A stretch of 64,000 bases of DNA from Halomonas alimentaria (lineage in GTDB: Bacteria; Pseudomonadota; Gammaproteobacteria; Pseudomonadales; Halomonadaceae), in the NCBI RefSeq assembly GCF_009902005.1, contig NZ_WUTT01000001.1, forward strand, positions 1,888,227 to 1,952,226, read 5' to 3'. The notes under the pieces were generated by a model. The model saw nothing but the letters and a program-made list of their open reading frames with translations, was not told the origin of the DNA and did no database searches. Shown piece by piece: positions 9,720 through 19,601 of the stretch. Made by a program: the position numbers and the translations under genes. The first letter of the stretch is position 1; every line of letters begins with the position of its first letter.

Positions 9720-10517
9720 CTAGCCCTTTTCGAGATCGTCTTGATCGACATCGGCTTCCTGCGGGTCACAGGCATCGGCCACGGCCGCCGCCAGCGCCGT
9801 CGGGGTGGCGCCACGCGCCACCACGGAGTCGCGAAACCCCAGCTTGCCGGCCAGTGTAGCCAACCGGGCGCTGGAAACGATTAGCGGTTGGTTCAAGGCG
9901 GCGCCTGAACACCATCTTGCCAGATATTCGAGGATTTCTCCGCTACTGACCACCAGCGCACGGAAGTCGCCCGCCGCGAGGCAGTCGGCCATGGCCGGCT
10001 CGGGGGGCTGGAGGGTGCGTCGGTAGACGGCCAGGCGGGTCACCCGGGCACCGCGCTCGGTGAGCGTCTCGGCCAGCAGGGTGCGCCCGCCTTCGCCGGC
10101 CACCAGCAGGATCTTCTCGTCGTGAAGTGTGCGCAGGGAGCCCAGGGTCAGCAGGGCCTCGCTGGTATCCTCGCCGGCAGTCGACGGCGGCACATGGACG
10201 CGCACCCCGAGCCGCTCATGCAGGACGGCGGCGGTGGCCGCTCCCACGGCGTAGTAGTCGATGCCCAGTGGCAGTTGGGGCCAGTAGCGGTCCAGCGCCT
10301 CGGCGAGGCACACCGCGGCGAAGGGGCTCACCACCACCACGCGCCGGAAGTGGTCGAAGTCGAGCCAGGCGGCGCGCTGCTCGGGAGTCTCGGGCAATGC
10401 CTCGACGCGCATCGCCTCGAGGCGCGCCACCGGTAGCCCGCGCGCCTCGATGGCCGCGGCGAGCACGGCACCGCGCTCACCGGGACGGGTGATCACCACC
10501 GGCGGCTGAATATCCAT
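9720..10517 (-). CDS. hemD: Uroporphyrinogen-III synthase
   Basis: This 265-aa enzyme closes and inverts ring D of hydroxymethylbilane to form uroporphyrinogen III. HemD is poorly conserved. Recognisable parts are the N-terminal VVITRPGE, the VVVSPFAAV segment, the YAVGAATA segment and the late FRALVVSSGE. The position directly after hemC, with stop and start sharing one base, makes the call secure. Confidence 0.92.
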   Translation of the reverse strand: MDIQPPVVITRPGERGAVLAAAIEARGLPVARLEAMRVEALPETPEQRAAWLDFDHFRRVVVVSPFAAVCLAEALDRYWPQLPLGIDYYAVGAATAAVLHERLGVRVHVPPSTAGEDTSEALLTLGSLRTLHDEKILLVAGEGGRTLLAETLTERGARVTRLAVYRRTLQPPEPAMADCLAAGDFRALVVSSGEILEYLARWCSGAALNQPLIVSSARLATLAGKLGFRDSVVARGATPTALAAAVADACDPQEADVDQDDLEKG

Positions 10518-11458
10518 CAGCCGGCGCCGTAGACCTCGGCGAGAATCTCCCCGGCGCCCATCTCCAGCAGCTCCTCGGCGACGCGAATACCCAGCGCCTC
10601 GGGCTCATGGATCGAGCCGCGCCCCTCGGCGCGCAGCACCCTGGCACCATCAGGGGTGCCCACCAGGGCGCGCAGCCACAGGGTCTGGCCATCGTTCTCG
10701 AATACCGCATGGCCACCGATGGGCACCTGGCAGCCCCCCTCGAGGCGGGTGTTCATGGCGCGCTCGGCGCGCACCCGGGTGGCGGTATCGGGATCATCCA
10801 GCGGCGCCAGCAGGTTGATCAGCTCGGGATCGTGGAGGCGACACTCGATGCCCAGGGCGCCCTGGCCACAGGCCGGCAGGCACACCTCGGGCGGCAGCTC
10901 CTGGGCGATGCGTGCGTCCAGCTCCAGGCGACGCAGGCCGGAGGTGGCCAGGATGATGGCATCGAACTCACCGTCATCGAGCTTGCCCAGCCGGGTCTGG
11001 ACATTGCCGCGCAGGCTGAGGATCTCCAGGTCCGGGCGCGCCTCCTTGACCTGCAGGCCGCGGCGCAGGCTGGAGGTGCCCACCCGAGCCCCCTCGGGCA
11101 GCTCATCGAAGCTGGCGTAGTGGTTGGAGACGAAGGCGTCGGTGGCCTCGGCGCCGGCCAGGATCACCGAGAGGCCAAGCCCCTCGGGGAAGTGCATGGG
11201 CACATCCTTCATGGAGTGCACGGCGATATCGGCGCGGCCGTCGAGCATCGACTCCTCGAGCTCCTTCACGAAGAGCCCCTTGCCGCCCACCTTGGCCAGC
11301 GGGGTATCGAGGATCTTGTCACCGCGGGTGGACATGGCCACCAGCTCCACCTCGAGGCCGGGATGGAGGGCCAGCAGACGATCGCGGACATGTTCGGCCT
11401 GCCACATGGCCAGTTGACTCTTGCGCGTGGCGATACGCAGCTTGGTGATGGCTTGCAC
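10517..11458 (-). CDS. hemC: Porphobilinogen deaminase (hydroxymethylbilane synthase)
   Basis: This 313-aa enzyme polymerises four porphobilinogen molecules into hydroxymethylbilane. I chose the GTG at 11458, which follows an AGGGAGAA Shine-Dalgarno sequence and yields the classic N-terminus with [10 protein letters not shown]. Catalytic Asp lies in HSMKDVP (Asp85), the arginine-rich SSLRR cofactor site is present, and the dipyrromethane-cofactor cysteine is Cys243 in EGGCQVPIG. It is the first gene of hemCDXY and is divergent from argH. The 266-bp gap between hemC and argH holds promoters that I cannot place precisely. Confidence 0.96.
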   Translation of the reverse strand: MQAITKLRIATRKSQLAMWQAEHVRDRLLALHPGLEVELVAMSTRGDKILDTPLAKVGGKGLFVKELEESMLDGRADIAVHSMKDVPMHFPEGLGLSVILAGAEATDAFVSNHYASFDELPEGARVGTSSLRRGLQVKEARPDLEILSLRGNVQTRLGKLDDGEFDAIILATSGLRRLELDARIAQELPPEVCLPACGQGALGIECRLHDPELINLLAPLDDPDTATRVRAERAMNTRLEGGCQVPIGGHAVFENDGQTLWLRALVGTPDGARVLRAEGRGSIHEPEALGIRVAEELLEMGAGEILAEVYGAG

Positions 11459-11724
11459 GAAGTTCTCCCTGTACCGGTTTCCTCGCTGGCGGCGAGCCAG
11501 CGCCGACACCCGGTGAAGTTGGCATGCGTGACGCACGGTTACCCTCATCATAAAGCACGCGGCCAAGGAGGAAAAATCCACGCCCCGGGCGGCCAGGCGC
11601 CCCTCGCCTGCCTCGGCGACTCTGGTACACTCCTGCCATGTCGCGCCTGCCGCCGCGAGACCGGCGGCCGCGGGGGGCCCTCGCCCCCAGCCAACCGCAA
11701 CCCGTCATGCAGGATCCCAAGCCG

Positions 11725-13143
11725 ATGACCTCGAACTCTTCCAGCCCCGGCACCAACCAGTCCTGGGGGGGCCGCTTCAGCGAGCCCACCGACGCCTTCG
11801 TCGCCCGCTTCACCGCCTCGGAGGCCTTCGACCGCCGCCTGGCCTTCCACGACATCCAGGGCTCCATCGCCCACGCCACCATGCTGGCCCGGGTCGGCGT
11901 GCTCGAGGAGGCCGAGCGCGACGCCATCATCGCGGGGCTCGACGAGGTGCGCGGCGAGATCGAGCGCGGCGAGTTCCCGTGGTCCGTGGAGCTCGAGGAC
12001 GTGCACATGAACATCGAGGCACGCCTGACCGCGAAGATCGGCATCACCGGCAAGAAGCTGCATACCGGTCGCTCGCGCAACGACCAGGTGGCCACCGATA
12101 TCCGCCTCTTCCTGCGTGACGAGATCGACCAGGTGGCCATGGAGCTGGCCCGCCTGCGCGAAGGGCTGATCGAGCTCGCCGACCGCGAGGCCGACACCAT
12201 CATGCCGGGCTTCACCCACCTGCAGACCGCCCAGCCGGTGACCTTCGGCCACCATCTGCTGGCCTGGCAGGAGATGCTGGCCCGGGATCACGAGCGGCTT
12301 CTCGACTGCCGCAAGCGGGTCAACGTGATGCCGCTGGGCGCCGCCGCGCTGGCCGGCACCACCTACCCCATCGACCGGCATGTCACCGCCGAGCTGCTGG
12401 GCTTCGAGCGCCCCGCCGAGAACAGCCTCGACGCGGTCAGCGATCGCGACTTCGCCATCGAGTTCACCGCCTTCGCCAGCCTGCTGCTGATGCACATGTC
12501 GCGCATGAGCGAGGAGCTGGTGCTGTGGACCAGCGCCCAGTTCGACTTCATCGACCTGCCCGACCGCTTCTGCACCGGCTCCTCCATCATGCCGCAGAAG
12601 AAGAACCCCGACGTGCCCGAGCTGGTGCGCGGCAAGTCCGGCCGGGTCTACGGCCACCTGATGGGCCTGCTGACCCTGATGAAGTCCCAGCCGCTGGCCT
12701 ACAACAAGGACAACCAGGAGGACAAGGAGCCGCTGTTCGACGCCGTGGACACGGTCAAGGACTGCCTCAAGGCCTTCGCCGACATGATCCCCGCCATCGA
12801 GCCGAAGAAGGCCAGCATGGCCGAGGCAGCCCGCCGCGGCTTCTCCACCGCCACCGACCTGGCCGACTACCTGGTGCGCAAGGGGGTGGCCTTCCGTGAC
12901 GCCCACGAGATCGTCGGCGAGTCAGTGGCCTTCGGCATCCGCGAAGGCAAGGACCTCTCCGAGATGACCCTCGACGAGCTCCGGCAGTTCTCCGACACCA
13001 TCGAGCAGGACGTCTTCGAGGTGCTGACCCTGGAGGGCTCGGTAGCCGCCCGCAACCATATCGGCGGCACCGCCCCCGACCAGGTGCGCGCCGCCGCCCA
13101 GCGGGCCCGCGAGGCCCTCGCTGCCCTGACAGGAGGTGCCTGA
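11725..13143 (+). CDS. argH: Argininosuccinate lyase
   Basis: This enzyme splits argininosuccinate into arginine and fumarate, the last step of arginine synthesis. The fumarase-superfamily signature [12 protein letters not shown] is intact, as are WGGRF near the N-terminus and [10 protein letters not shown]. The start is uncertain: ATG 11725 (472 aa) is favoured, with ATG 11707 and ATG 11638 as longer options. The upstream extension is Pro/Arg-rich and not conserved. The stop overlaps the lptM start by one base. argH divergent from hemC is a conserved gammaproteobacterial arrangement. Confidence 0.95.
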   Translation: MTSNSSSPGTNQSWGGRFSEPTDAFVARFTASEAFDRRLAFHDIQGSIAHATMLARVGVLEEAERDAIIAGLDEVRGEIERGEFPWSVELEDVHMNIEARLTAKIGITGKKLHTGRSRNDQVATDIRLFLRDEIDQVAMELARLREGLIELADREADTIMPGFTHLQTAQPVTFGHHLLAWQEMLARDHERLLDCRKRVNVMPLGAAALAGTTYPIDRHVTAELLGFERPAENSLDAVSDRDFAIEFTAFASLLLMHMSRMSEELVLWTSAQFDFIDLPDRFCTGSSIMPQKKNPDVPELVRGKSGRVYGHLMGLLTLMKSQPLAYNKDNQEDKEPLFDAVDTVKDCLKAFADMIPAIEPKKASMAEAARRGFSTATDLADYLVRKGVAFRDAHEIVGESVAFGIREGKDLSEMTLDELRQFSDTIEQDVFEVLTLEGSVAARNHIGGTAPDQVRAAAQRAREALAALTGGA

Positions 13144-13349
13144 TGGCCCGACTTGCCGTCCCGGCGCTCGGCCTGGCACTGATCCTGGGGCTCGCCGGCT
13201 GTGGCCAGAAGGGGCCGCTCTACCTGCCCGATGACGAGCAGGCCGCCGAGCAGTATGGTCCCCGTGAGGCCGCGCAGAGCGAAGAGGAAAGCCCCGCGGG
13301 CGACGACGCCGAGCGCGAGGGCAGCGAACCCCGGGAGGACGAGGAGTAG
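13143..13349 (+). CDS. lptM: Small outer-membrane lipoprotein LptM (YifL)
   Basis: This is a 68-aa lipoprotein. A signal peptide ends in the lipobox LAGC, and the mature protein begins CGQKGPLYLP, the hallmark of LptM, followed by a Glu/Asp-rich disordered tail. In E. coli LptM assists maturation of the LptD/LptE lipopolysaccharide translocon. It sits between argH and lysA, sharing a base with the argH stop and ending 2 bp before lysA, as in many gammaproteobacteria. Confidence 0.9.
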   Translation: MARLAVPALGLALILGLAGCGQKGPLYLPDDEQAAEQYGPREAAQSEEESPAGDDAEREGSEPREDEE

Positions 13350-13351
13350 CC

Positions 13352-14638
13352 ATGGACCACTTCAACTACCGCGACGGCGTGCTCTACGGCGAGGAGGTCC
13401 CGCTGACCCGCATCGCCGAGGAGTTCGGCACGCCCTGCTACGTCTACTCCAAGGCCACCCTGGCGCGCCACTTCCGTGCTTACACCGAGGCGCTGGGCAG
13501 CCATCCGCACCTGATCTGCTATGCGGTCAAGGCCAACTCCAATCTGGCGGTGCTGGGGCTGCTGGCCCGCCTGGGCGCCGGCTTCGACATCGTCTCGATG
13601 GGCGAGCTGGAGCGGGTGCTGGCCGCCGGCGGCGACCCGGCCAGGGTGGTCTTCTCCGGCGTGGCCAAGCAGGAGGCCGAGATGGCCCGGGCGCTGGAGG
13701 TGGGCATCAAGTGCTTCAACGTGGAGTCGCGCCCCGAGCTCGAGCGCCTCGACGCCGTGGCCGGGCGGCTCGGCAAGGTCGCCCCGGTGTCGCTGCGGGT
13801 CAACCCGGATGTCGACGCCGGCACCCACCCCTATATCTCCACCGGGCTCAAGGACAACAAGTTCGGCATCCCGGTGGACGAGGCGCTGGCGGTCTACGAA
13901 CTGGCCGCCACGCTTCCCAACGTGCGCATCACCGGCCTGGACTGCCATATCGGCTCCCAGCTCACCGAGCTCTCGCCCTTCCTGGACGCCCTGGACCGCC
14001 TGCTGGTGCTGCTCGAGACCCTGCGCGAGCGCGGCATCGAGGTGGAGCACCTGGACCTGGGCGGCGGCCTCGGCGTGCCCTACCGTGACGAGCATCCGCC
14101 GGCGCCCTTCGACTACGCCACCGCCCTGCTCGAGCGGCTCTCGAGCTGGCCCGGCAGCGAGCGCCTGACCCTGCTCTTCGAGCCGGGCCGCTCCATCGCC
14201 GCCAATGCCGGGGTGCTGCTGACCCGGGTGGAGTTCCTCAAGCCCGGCGAGACCAAGAACTTCGCCATCGTCGACGCCGCCATGAACGACCTGATCCGTC
14301 CCGCGCTCTACCAGGCATGGCAGGCGATCCTGCCGGTAGACACGCGCCGTGCGCGGCAGAGCGCCACCTACGACGTGGTGGGCCCGGTCTGCGAGACCGG
14401 TGACTTCCTGGGCAAGGAGCGTGAGCTTGCCATCGCCCCCGGCGACCTGCTGGCGGTGCGCTCCGCCGGGGCCTATGGCTTCGTGATGGCCTCCAACTAC
14501 AACAGCCGCCCGCGCCCCGCCGAGGTGATGGTGGATGGCGACCAGGCCCACCTGGTGCGTCGTCGCGAACGCCTCGAAGAGCTGTGGGCAGGCGAGTCCC
14601 TGCTGCCGGAAGAGCCGCTGCCGGAGGGAGCGCGCTGA
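13352..14638 (+). CDS. lysA: Diaminopimelate decarboxylase
   Basis: This PLP enzyme of 428 aa converts meso-diaminopimelate to lysine. The PLP lysine is Lys60 in CYAVKANSN. The GGGLG phosphate-binding segment, EPGRSI and the active-site cysteine in GPVCETGDF are all present. It lies in the lptM-lysA-dapF run and its stop shares one base with the dapF start. With dapF next to it, the last two steps of lysine synthesis are co-expressed. Confidence 0.97.
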   Translation: MDHFNYRDGVLYGEEVPLTRIAEEFGTPCYVYSKATLARHFRAYTEALGSHPHLICYAVKANSNLAVLGLLARLGAGFDIVSMGELERVLAAGGDPARVVFSGVAKQEAEMARALEVGIKCFNVESRPELERLDAVAGRLGKVAPVSLRVNPDVDAGTHPYISTGLKDNKFGIPVDEALAVYELAATLPNVRITGLDCHIGSQLTELSPFLDALDRLLVLLETLRERGIEVEHLDLGGGLGVPYRDEHPPAPFDYATALLERLSSWPGSERLTLLFEPGRSIAANAGVLLTRVEFLKPGETKNFAIVDAAMNDLIRPALYQAWQAILPVDTRRARQSATYDVVGPVCETGDFLGKERELAIAPGDLLAVRSAGAYGFVMASNYNSRPRPAEVMVDGDQAHLVRRRERLEELWAGESLLPEEPLPEGAR

Positions 14639-15486
14639 TGCTGCTGCACTTCACCAAGATGCATGGCCTCGGCAACGACTTCATGATGGTCGACCTGGTG
14701 ACCCAGCGCGCCCACTTCACCGACGCCCAGGTGCGCCGCCTGGCCGACCGTCGCTTCGGTGTCGGCTTCGACCAGCTGCTGGTGGTCGAGCCGCCCCGGG
14801 ACCCGGACATGGACTTCCGCTATCGCATCTACAACGCCGACGGCAGCGAGGTGGAGAACTGCGGCAATGGCGCGCGCTGCTTCGCCCGCTTCGTGCGCGA
14901 CCAGCGCCTGACCCACAAGCGCGAGATCCACGTGGAGACCGCCGGCGGCCCGCTGGTGCTGAAGGTGGAGGACGACGGCCGTATCCGGGTCGACATGGGC
15001 GAGCCGCGCTTCGCCCCCGAGGCCCTGCCCTTCACCCCCGAGCCCTTCGAGGCGACCGAGGACCGCGTACTGCACGCCCTGGACGTCGACGGCGAGCGCC
15101 TCGAGGTGGGTGTGGTCTCCATGGGCAACCCCCATGCGGTGCTGCGGGTCGACGACGTCGACACGGCTCCCGTCGAGCGTCTGGGGCCGGCCATCGAGGC
15201 CCACCCGCGCTTCCCGAGACGCGTCAACGCCGGCTTCATGCAGGTCGTGTCGGCGCACGAGATCCGCCTGCGTGTCTACGAGCGGGGCAGCGGCGAAACC
15301 CTGGCCTGCGGCACCGGCGCCTGCGCCGCGGTGGCCAGCGGCATCCGCCAGGGAGTGCTGGAGAGCCCGGTCAACGTGCATCTGCCGGGGGGCGAGCTGA
15401 CCATCGAGTGGGCCGGCCCCGGCCACCCCCTGTTCATGACCGGCCCCGCCGAGCGCGTCTTCGATGGCCGCCTGGTGCTTTACTGA
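14638..15486 (+). CDS. dapF: Diaminopimelate epimerase
   Basis: This 282-aa cofactor-independent epimerase interconverts LL- and meso-diaminopimelate for lysine and peptidoglycan. The two catalytic cysteines are visible: Cys75 in ENCGNGARC and Cys224 in LACGTGACA. The N-terminal [11 protein letters not shown] is typical. The start is the ATG overlapping the lysA stop; an upstream in-frame ATG would lie well inside lysA. Confidence 0.97.
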   Translation: MLLHFTKMHGLGNDFMMVDLVTQRAHFTDAQVRRLADRRFGVGFDQLLVVEPPRDPDMDFRYRIYNADGSEVENCGNGARCFARFVRDQRLTHKREIHVETAGGPLVLKVEDDGRIRVDMGEPRFAPEALPFTPEPFEATEDRVLHALDVDGERLEVGVVSMGNPHAVLRVDDVDTAPVERLGPAIEAHPRFPRRVNAGFMQVVSAHEIRLRVYERGSGETLACGTGACAAVASGIRQGVLESPVNVHLPGGELTIEWAGPGHPLFMTGPAERVFDGRLVLY

Positions 15487-15525
15487 GAGAGCTAACCCGA
15501 TTTCGCGACCCCGCGAGGAGATGGC

Positions 15526-16242
15526 ATGTCACGAGCCGCCCCAGAACCGCGCAAGACCCTCGACCCGGACCGGGTCGCCGAATGGCTGGCCACCCATCCC
15601 GACTTCTTCGTCGGCCGCGAAGGCCTGCTGCAGCAGCTCAAGGTGCCCCACCCCGAGGCGCGCGGCGCCACCTCGCTGCTCGAGCGCCTGGTCCACGACC
15701 TGAGAACACGCGCCGAGCAGGCCGAGTGGCGCCTGGAGCAGCTGCTGGAGTCGGCGCGCCACAACGAGGCCCAGTACCGGCGCACCCGCGAGCTGGTGCT
15801 GGCGCTGGTGGAGGCCCAGGACCGCGACGCCCTGGGGCAGGCGCTGGCCACCCACCTCGCCGAGCACTTCGCCACGCCCGCGGTGGCGCTGTGGTGCCCG
15901 TCCAGCCTCTCCGATGCCGAGCCGCACCCGCCCCAGGCCCCGCGCCAGGTGCTCGACGAGCATGCCGGGTCACGCCTGGCGGCGCTGCTCGACGGCCGCA
16001 CCAGCCGCTGTACCCGACTGACACCTACCGACTGGAAGCGCCTGCTGCCCCACACCAGCGCACCGCGTCGCTCGGGCTCCTGCGCCATCACCCGGCTGAG
16101 CCTGGGCGAGCCGCTGGGGTACCTGGTGCTGGCCAGCCCCGATCCCGATCACTTCCGGGCCAGCATGGACACCCTGTTCACCGAATATGTGGGCGACGTG
16201 GTGGCACGGCTGCTGATACGCCTCGGCCCCGAGCATGCCTAG
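15526..16242 (+). CDS. DUF484 family protein
   Basis: This 238-aa cytoplasmic protein of unknown function has a GAF-like fold in the family. The N-terminus has the family pattern of AEWLATHPDFF followed by a helical, coiled-coil-prone segment (about 55-95). It occurs almost always between dapF and xerC in gammaproteobacteria, as here, and overlaps xerC by 8 bp. The link to xerC suggests a shared transcript but does not show a shared function. Confidence 0.88.
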   Translation: MSRAAPEPRKTLDPDRVAEWLATHPDFFVGREGLLQQLKVPHPEARGATSLLERLVHDLRTRAEQAEWRLEQLLESARHNEAQYRRTRELVLALVEAQDRDALGQALATHLAEHFATPAVALWCPSSLSDAEPHPPQAPRQVLDEHAGSRLAALLDGRTSRCTRLTPTDWKRLLPHTSAPRRSGSCAITRLSLGEPLGYLVLASPDPDHFRASMDTLFTEYVGDVVARLLIRLGPEHA

Positions 16243-17152
16243 CCCCGGACCGCTCGCCGCCGAGGTGGAGGCCTTCCTGGCCAGGCTCGCGCGCACCGCC
16301 AGTCTCGCCACCCTGGACGCCTACCGGCGCGACCTGACCCGCCTGCTCGACTTCCTGGAGGAGCAGGAGGTGACGGCATGGCGCCAGCTGGATGCCGGCC
16401 TGATGCGCCGCTTCCTGGGCGGCGAGCGGGCCCGGGGCCTGGCGCCACGCAGCCTGGCCCGGCGTCGCTCGGCCTGCTCGCGCCTGGCCGACCACCTGCT
16501 CGCCGCGGGCCACCTCGACCACAACCCGGTGGCACTGGTGCGCAGCCCGCGTCAGCCCCGCCACCTGCCACGCCCGGTGGACGTGGATCGCCTGGCGAAC
16601 TTCCTGGATACGCCCCACGACGGCTCCCCCCTGGCGGTGCGCGACCAGGCGATGCTCGAACTCTTCTACTCCAGCGGCCTGCGCCTGGCGGAGCTGGCGG
16701 GGCTCGACCTCGACGACCTGCGCGACGAGCGGGTACGGGTGCTGGGCAAGGGCGGCAAGCCGCGCCAGGTTCCGGTGGGATCGCGTGCCCGCCAGGCGCT
16801 GCAGGCCTGGACCGGTGTGCGCGCGGCCATGGCCGCCCCCGGCGAGACCGCCCTGTTCGTGGGCAAGCGCGGTACCCGGCTGGGTCATCGCGCCATCCAG
16901 CAGCGCCTGGCGCTGATCGCCCGGCGCCGCGGGCTCGACGAACACCTCCACCCCCACCGCCTGCGCCACTCCTTCGCCAGTCACCTGCTGGAGTCGAGCC
17001 AGGACCTGCGCGCCGTCCAGGAGCTGCTGGGCCACGCCAACCTCTCCACCACCCAGGTCTATACCCACCTCGACTGGCAGCACCTGGCGGCCAGCTACGA
17101 TGCCGCCCACCCCCGGGCGCGGCGTCGACACAACGACGAGACCCCGACATGA
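16235..17152 (+). CDS. xerC: Tyrosine recombinase XerC
   Basis: This 305-aa site-specific recombinase resolves chromosome dimers at dif together with XerD. An N-terminal SAM-like core-binding domain (about 1-95) is followed by the catalytic domain. All six catalytic residues can be read: Arg150, Lys172, His241, Arg244, His267 and Tyr276. The gene order dapF-DUF484-xerC-HAD identifies it as XerC rather than XerD or an integron or phage integrase. It overlaps both neighbours. Confidence 0.95.
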   Translation: MPSPGPLAAEVEAFLARLARTASLATLDAYRRDLTRLLDFLEEQEVTAWRQLDAGLMRRFLGGERARGLAPRSLARRRSACSRLADHLLAAGHLDHNPVALVRSPRQPRHLPRPVDVDRLANFLDTPHDGSPLAVRDQAMLELFYSSGLRLAELAGLDLDDLRDERVRVLGKGGKPRQVPVGSRARQALQAWTGVRAAMAAPGETALFVGKRGTRLGHRAIQQRLALIARRRGLDEHLHPHRLRHSFASHLLESSQDLRAVQELLGHANLSTTQVYTHLDWQHLAASYDAAHPRARRRHNDETPT

Positions 17153-17874
17153 GCCTCGAGGCGATCACCTTCGACCTGGACGACACCCTGTGGGACAACG
17201 GCGGCGTGATGACGCGCACCGAGCAGGGCCACTACGCCTGGCTCGACGCGGCGCTGGCCGAGCAGGCGGCCGAGGCCTCCAGCGGCCGCTTCGCCGCGCG
17301 CTTCCCGCTGGAGGCCTTCGTGGCGCGCCGCCAGGCCCTGGCCACCGCCCATCCGCCACGCCGCGGCGACTTCACCTGGCTGCGCCGACGGGCGCTGGCC
17401 GAGCTGCTGGGGGAGTACGGGCTGACGAATGAACACGCCGAACACTGGGCGGACCGGGCCATGGAGCGCTTCATGGCGCTCAGGCACGAGGTGGAACCGC
17501 ACCCTGAGGTGGAGACGCTGCTCGAGGCGCTGGGACGACGTTACCGGCTGGCCAGCATCACCAACGGCAACGTCGAGGTCACGCGCCTGCCGCTGGGCCG
17601 CCACTTCCCGGTGGCCGTCGCCGCCGGTGAGCTGCTCGCCCCCAAGCCCGACCCGCGCCCCTTCCTGCTGGCGATGTCACGCCTGGGCGTACACCCCGCG
17701 CGAGCACTCCACGTGGGCGACTCCTGGGAGGAGGATGCCCTGCCCGCCCGTCGCCTGGGCATGCGCGCGGCGTGGATCGGCCCCGACGACCGCCCGATGC
17801 CCCAGGGCATCCACCGCCTGGCCCATGTGCGCGAGCTGCCGGAGCTGATTCGCTGGCTGGAAGCACGGAGCTGA
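17149..17874 (+). CDS. HAD-family phosphatase (YigB-like)
   Basis: This is a 241-aa haloacid-dehalogenase-type hydrolase. Motif I is FDLDDTLWD with nucleophile Asp9, motif II lies in ITNGN, motif III is the lysine in LAPKPDP and motif IV is HVGDSWEED. The position after xerC matches E. coli yigB, whose product dephosphorylates the riboflavin precursor 5-amino-6-(5-phosphoribitylamino)uracil and other phosphates. Substrate assignment here is by synteny only. Its ATG overlaps the xerC stop by 4 bp. Confidence 0.85.
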   Translation: MSLEAITFDLDDTLWDNGGVMTRTEQGHYAWLDAALAEQAAEASSGRFAARFPLEAFVARRQALATAHPPRRGDFTWLRRRALAELLGEYGLTNEHAEHWADRAMERFMALRHEVEPHPEVETLLEALGRRYRLASITNGNVEVTRLPLGRHFPVAVAAGELLAPKPDPRPFLLAMSRLGVHPARALHVGDSWEEDALPARRLGMRAAWIGPDDRPMPQGIHRLAHVRELPELIRWLEARS

Positions 17875-17875
17875 C

Positions 17876-17919
17876 CCCCGGCAAGGAGCGCCGTGGACCC
17901 CGGCAAGGAGCGCCGTGGA
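17876..17919. repeat. Perfect 22-bp tandem duplication
   Basis: A 22-bp unit that begins CCCCGGCAAGGAG and ends CGTGGA occurs twice without a mismatch at 17876-17897 and 17898-17919, just after the HAD gene stop. Confidence 0.9.
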
Positions 17920-17943
17920 CAAGCCGAAGAAGGCCGTCCACGG
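17913..17943 (-). terminator. Hairpin between convergent HAD gene and yihA
   Basis: Arms CCGTGGAC and GTCCACGG (8 bp) enclose a 15-base loop. The left arm is the end of the second 22-bp repeat. No T run follows on either strand, so its strength as a terminator is doubtful. Confidence 0.4.
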
Positions 17944-17961
17944 GAAAGCTCCGACCGAAAG

Positions 17962-18591
17962 TTACGCTTCTGTGGGCCCCAGCAGCCAGGCATCCAGGCG
18001 CGCCTCGAGCTCCTCGATACCCTGCCCCTTGAGTGACGAGAAGAGCTGGATACTCACCAGGTCCTCCCACTCGCGCAGCCGCGAACGCACCTGCTGCAGG
18101 GCGCTCGCCGCGGGGCCGCGCTTGAGCTTGTCGGCCTTGGTCAACAGGATATGCACCGGCATCTCCTGGGCATCGGCCCAGCCGAGCATGGTCTGGTCGA
18201 ACTCGGACAGCGGGTGGCGCACATCCATCACCAGCACCAGGCCCTTGAGCGAGGCGCGGCGCTGAAGGTAGTCGGAGAGGTGGCGCTGCCACTCCAGCTT
18301 GACCGACTCGGGCACCTTGGCGTATCCATAGCCGGGCAGGTCCACCAGGCGCCGGTCGAGGTTGTCACCCAGCGAGAAGAAGTTGATCAGCTGAGTCCGC
18401 CCAGGCGTCTTGGAGATCCGCGCCAGCGCATTCTGCCGGGTCAAGGTATTGATTGCGCTTGATTTTCCCGCATTCGAGCGGCCGGCGAAGGCCACCTCGG
18501 CACCGTCGTCCGCCGGGCACTTGGCCAGGGTCGGAGCGCTGATAAGGAAGCGGGCGGTCTGGTAGTTGAGACGAGAGTTGAGTCGCGCCAT
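17962..18591 (-). CDS. yihA: Ribosome biogenesis GTPase YihA/EngB
   Basis: This 209-aa TRAFAC-class GTPase is needed for large-subunit assembly and cell division. G1 GRSNAGKS is at residues 37-44, G3 is DLPGYGYA and G4 is TKADKL. The start at 18591 is chosen because it gives the expected MARLN-type N-terminus; the longer frame to 18852 would run through the cytochrome c4 promoter. It is divergent from the cytochrome c4 gene, as in Pseudomonas relatives. Confidence 0.95.
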   Translation of the reverse strand: MARLNSRLNYQTARFLISAPTLAKCPADDGAEVAFAGRSNAGKSSAINTLTRQNALARISKTPGRTQLINFFSLGDNLDRRLVDLPGYGYAKVPESVKLEWQRHLSDYLQRRASLKGLVLVMDVRHPLSEFDQTMLGWADAQEMPVHILLTKADKLKRGPAASALQQVRSRLREWEDLVSIQLFSSLKGQGIEELEARLDAWLLGPTEA

Positions 18592-18634
18592 GGGCAAGAA
18601 TTCCTGACATTGATCAAGGGCCTGGCGGCTTGCA

Positions 18635-18663
18635 TTCCCGCCGGCGGGGTGATTCGGTATAAT
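18635..18663 (+). promoter_or_regulatory. Candidate sigma-70 promoter for cytochrome c4
   Basis: A perfect TATAAT is at 18658-18663; the -35 region (about 18635-18640) is poor. Transcription from here would leave a 5' untranslated leader of about 150 bases before the cytochrome gene, in which I see no recognisable RNA element. Confidence 0.5.
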
Positions 18664-18824
18664 ACAGTGTCTTTTGTCTGCGACCCGGGGCACGCTAGTG
18701 TACCACCGCGCCCACGACGTCCGCGATTGGCCCGCTCGATAACCCATAGGCTGGCCGGCGTCGCGATCCGGGCGACACCCAGGGTACGTACCGGTCAACA
18801 ACGTAACGGCATAGTGGATTAGCG

Positions 18825-19445
18825 ATGAGAAAGTTACTGGCAAGCCTGGCAATCACCATGGGCGCCGTCGGCGCCGCCCACGCAGACCTCGAGGCCGATG
18901 CCGATGCGGCAGCCGGTCGCGACAAGGCCGCCGCCTGTGCGGCATGTCACGGCCAGGAGGGCATCAGTCCCACCGGCGCCTTCCCCAACCTGGCGGGTCA
19001 GCAGGCCTCCTACCTGGCCAAGCAGATCATGGACATCCGCGACGGCAATCGCGTGGTGCCGCAGATGGCCGGCCAGGTCGACAACTTCTCCGACCAGGAC
19101 GCCTGGGACGTAGCCAAGTTCTATGCCGACAAGGACGCGGCCCTGGGCCAGGCCGACCCGGACGAGGCGCTGGTCGCCCGCGGCCGCGAACTGTATCGCG
19201 CCGGCGACATGGCCAAGGGCATCCCGGCCTGCGCCGCCTGCCACACCCCCACCGGCCAGGGCATCGGCACCGCCGTCTACCCGGCGCTCTCCGGCCAGCA
19301 TCCCGAGTACACCCTGGCCACCCTACAGGCCTTCGCCTCCGGCGAGCGGGCCAATGATCCGGCCAACATCATGCGCGACATCGCCAGCAAGATGAGCGAT
19401 GCCGACATGGAGGCCGTGGCCAACTACGTGCTGGGCCTGCACTGA
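18825..19445 (+). CDS. Cytochrome c4 (di-haem)
   Basis: This is a 206-aa periplasmic di-haem electron carrier that donates to terminal oxidases. A signal peptide (about 1-20) is followed by two similar c-type domains, each with CAACH (first at Cys38-His42) and distal methionines ([14 protein letters not shown]). Domain lengths of about 90 residues are typical of cytochrome c4. It is followed by dsbA, which is useful for cytochrome maturation, but a hairpin lies between them, so cotranscription is uncertain. The yihA / cytochrome c4 / dsbA order is common in Pseudomonas-like genomes. Confidence 0.92.
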   Translation: MRKLLASLAITMGAVGAAHADLEADADAAAGRDKAAACAACHGQEGISPTGAFPNLAGQQASYLAKQIMDIRDGNRVVPQMAGQVDNFSDQDAWDVAKFYADKDAALGQADPDEALVARGRELYRAGDMAKGIPACAACHTPTGQGIGTAVYPALSGQHPEYTLATLQAFASGERANDPANIMRDIASKMSDADMEAVANYVLGLH

Positions 19446-19477
19446 GACCGTCTCGGTCAGCGCATCTGCACACAGTC

Positions 19478-19499
19478 GGGGCGGCCTTCGGGCCGCCCC
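19478..19499 (+). terminator. Hairpin after cytochrome c4
   Basis: A 9-bp perfect stem GGGGCGGCC/GGCCGCCCC with a TTCG loop lies 32 bp after the stop. Only a short, interrupted T stretch follows. Confidence 0.6.
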
Positions 19500-19601
19500 T
19501 GGCATATTTGCCGTAGCGTGCGTGGGGAACCCGAGCCCGACGACGCGCTCAAAGGCAGCGACACCCGGCCCGCCGGGACGCGATTCATCCCAAGGAGAGA
19601 G

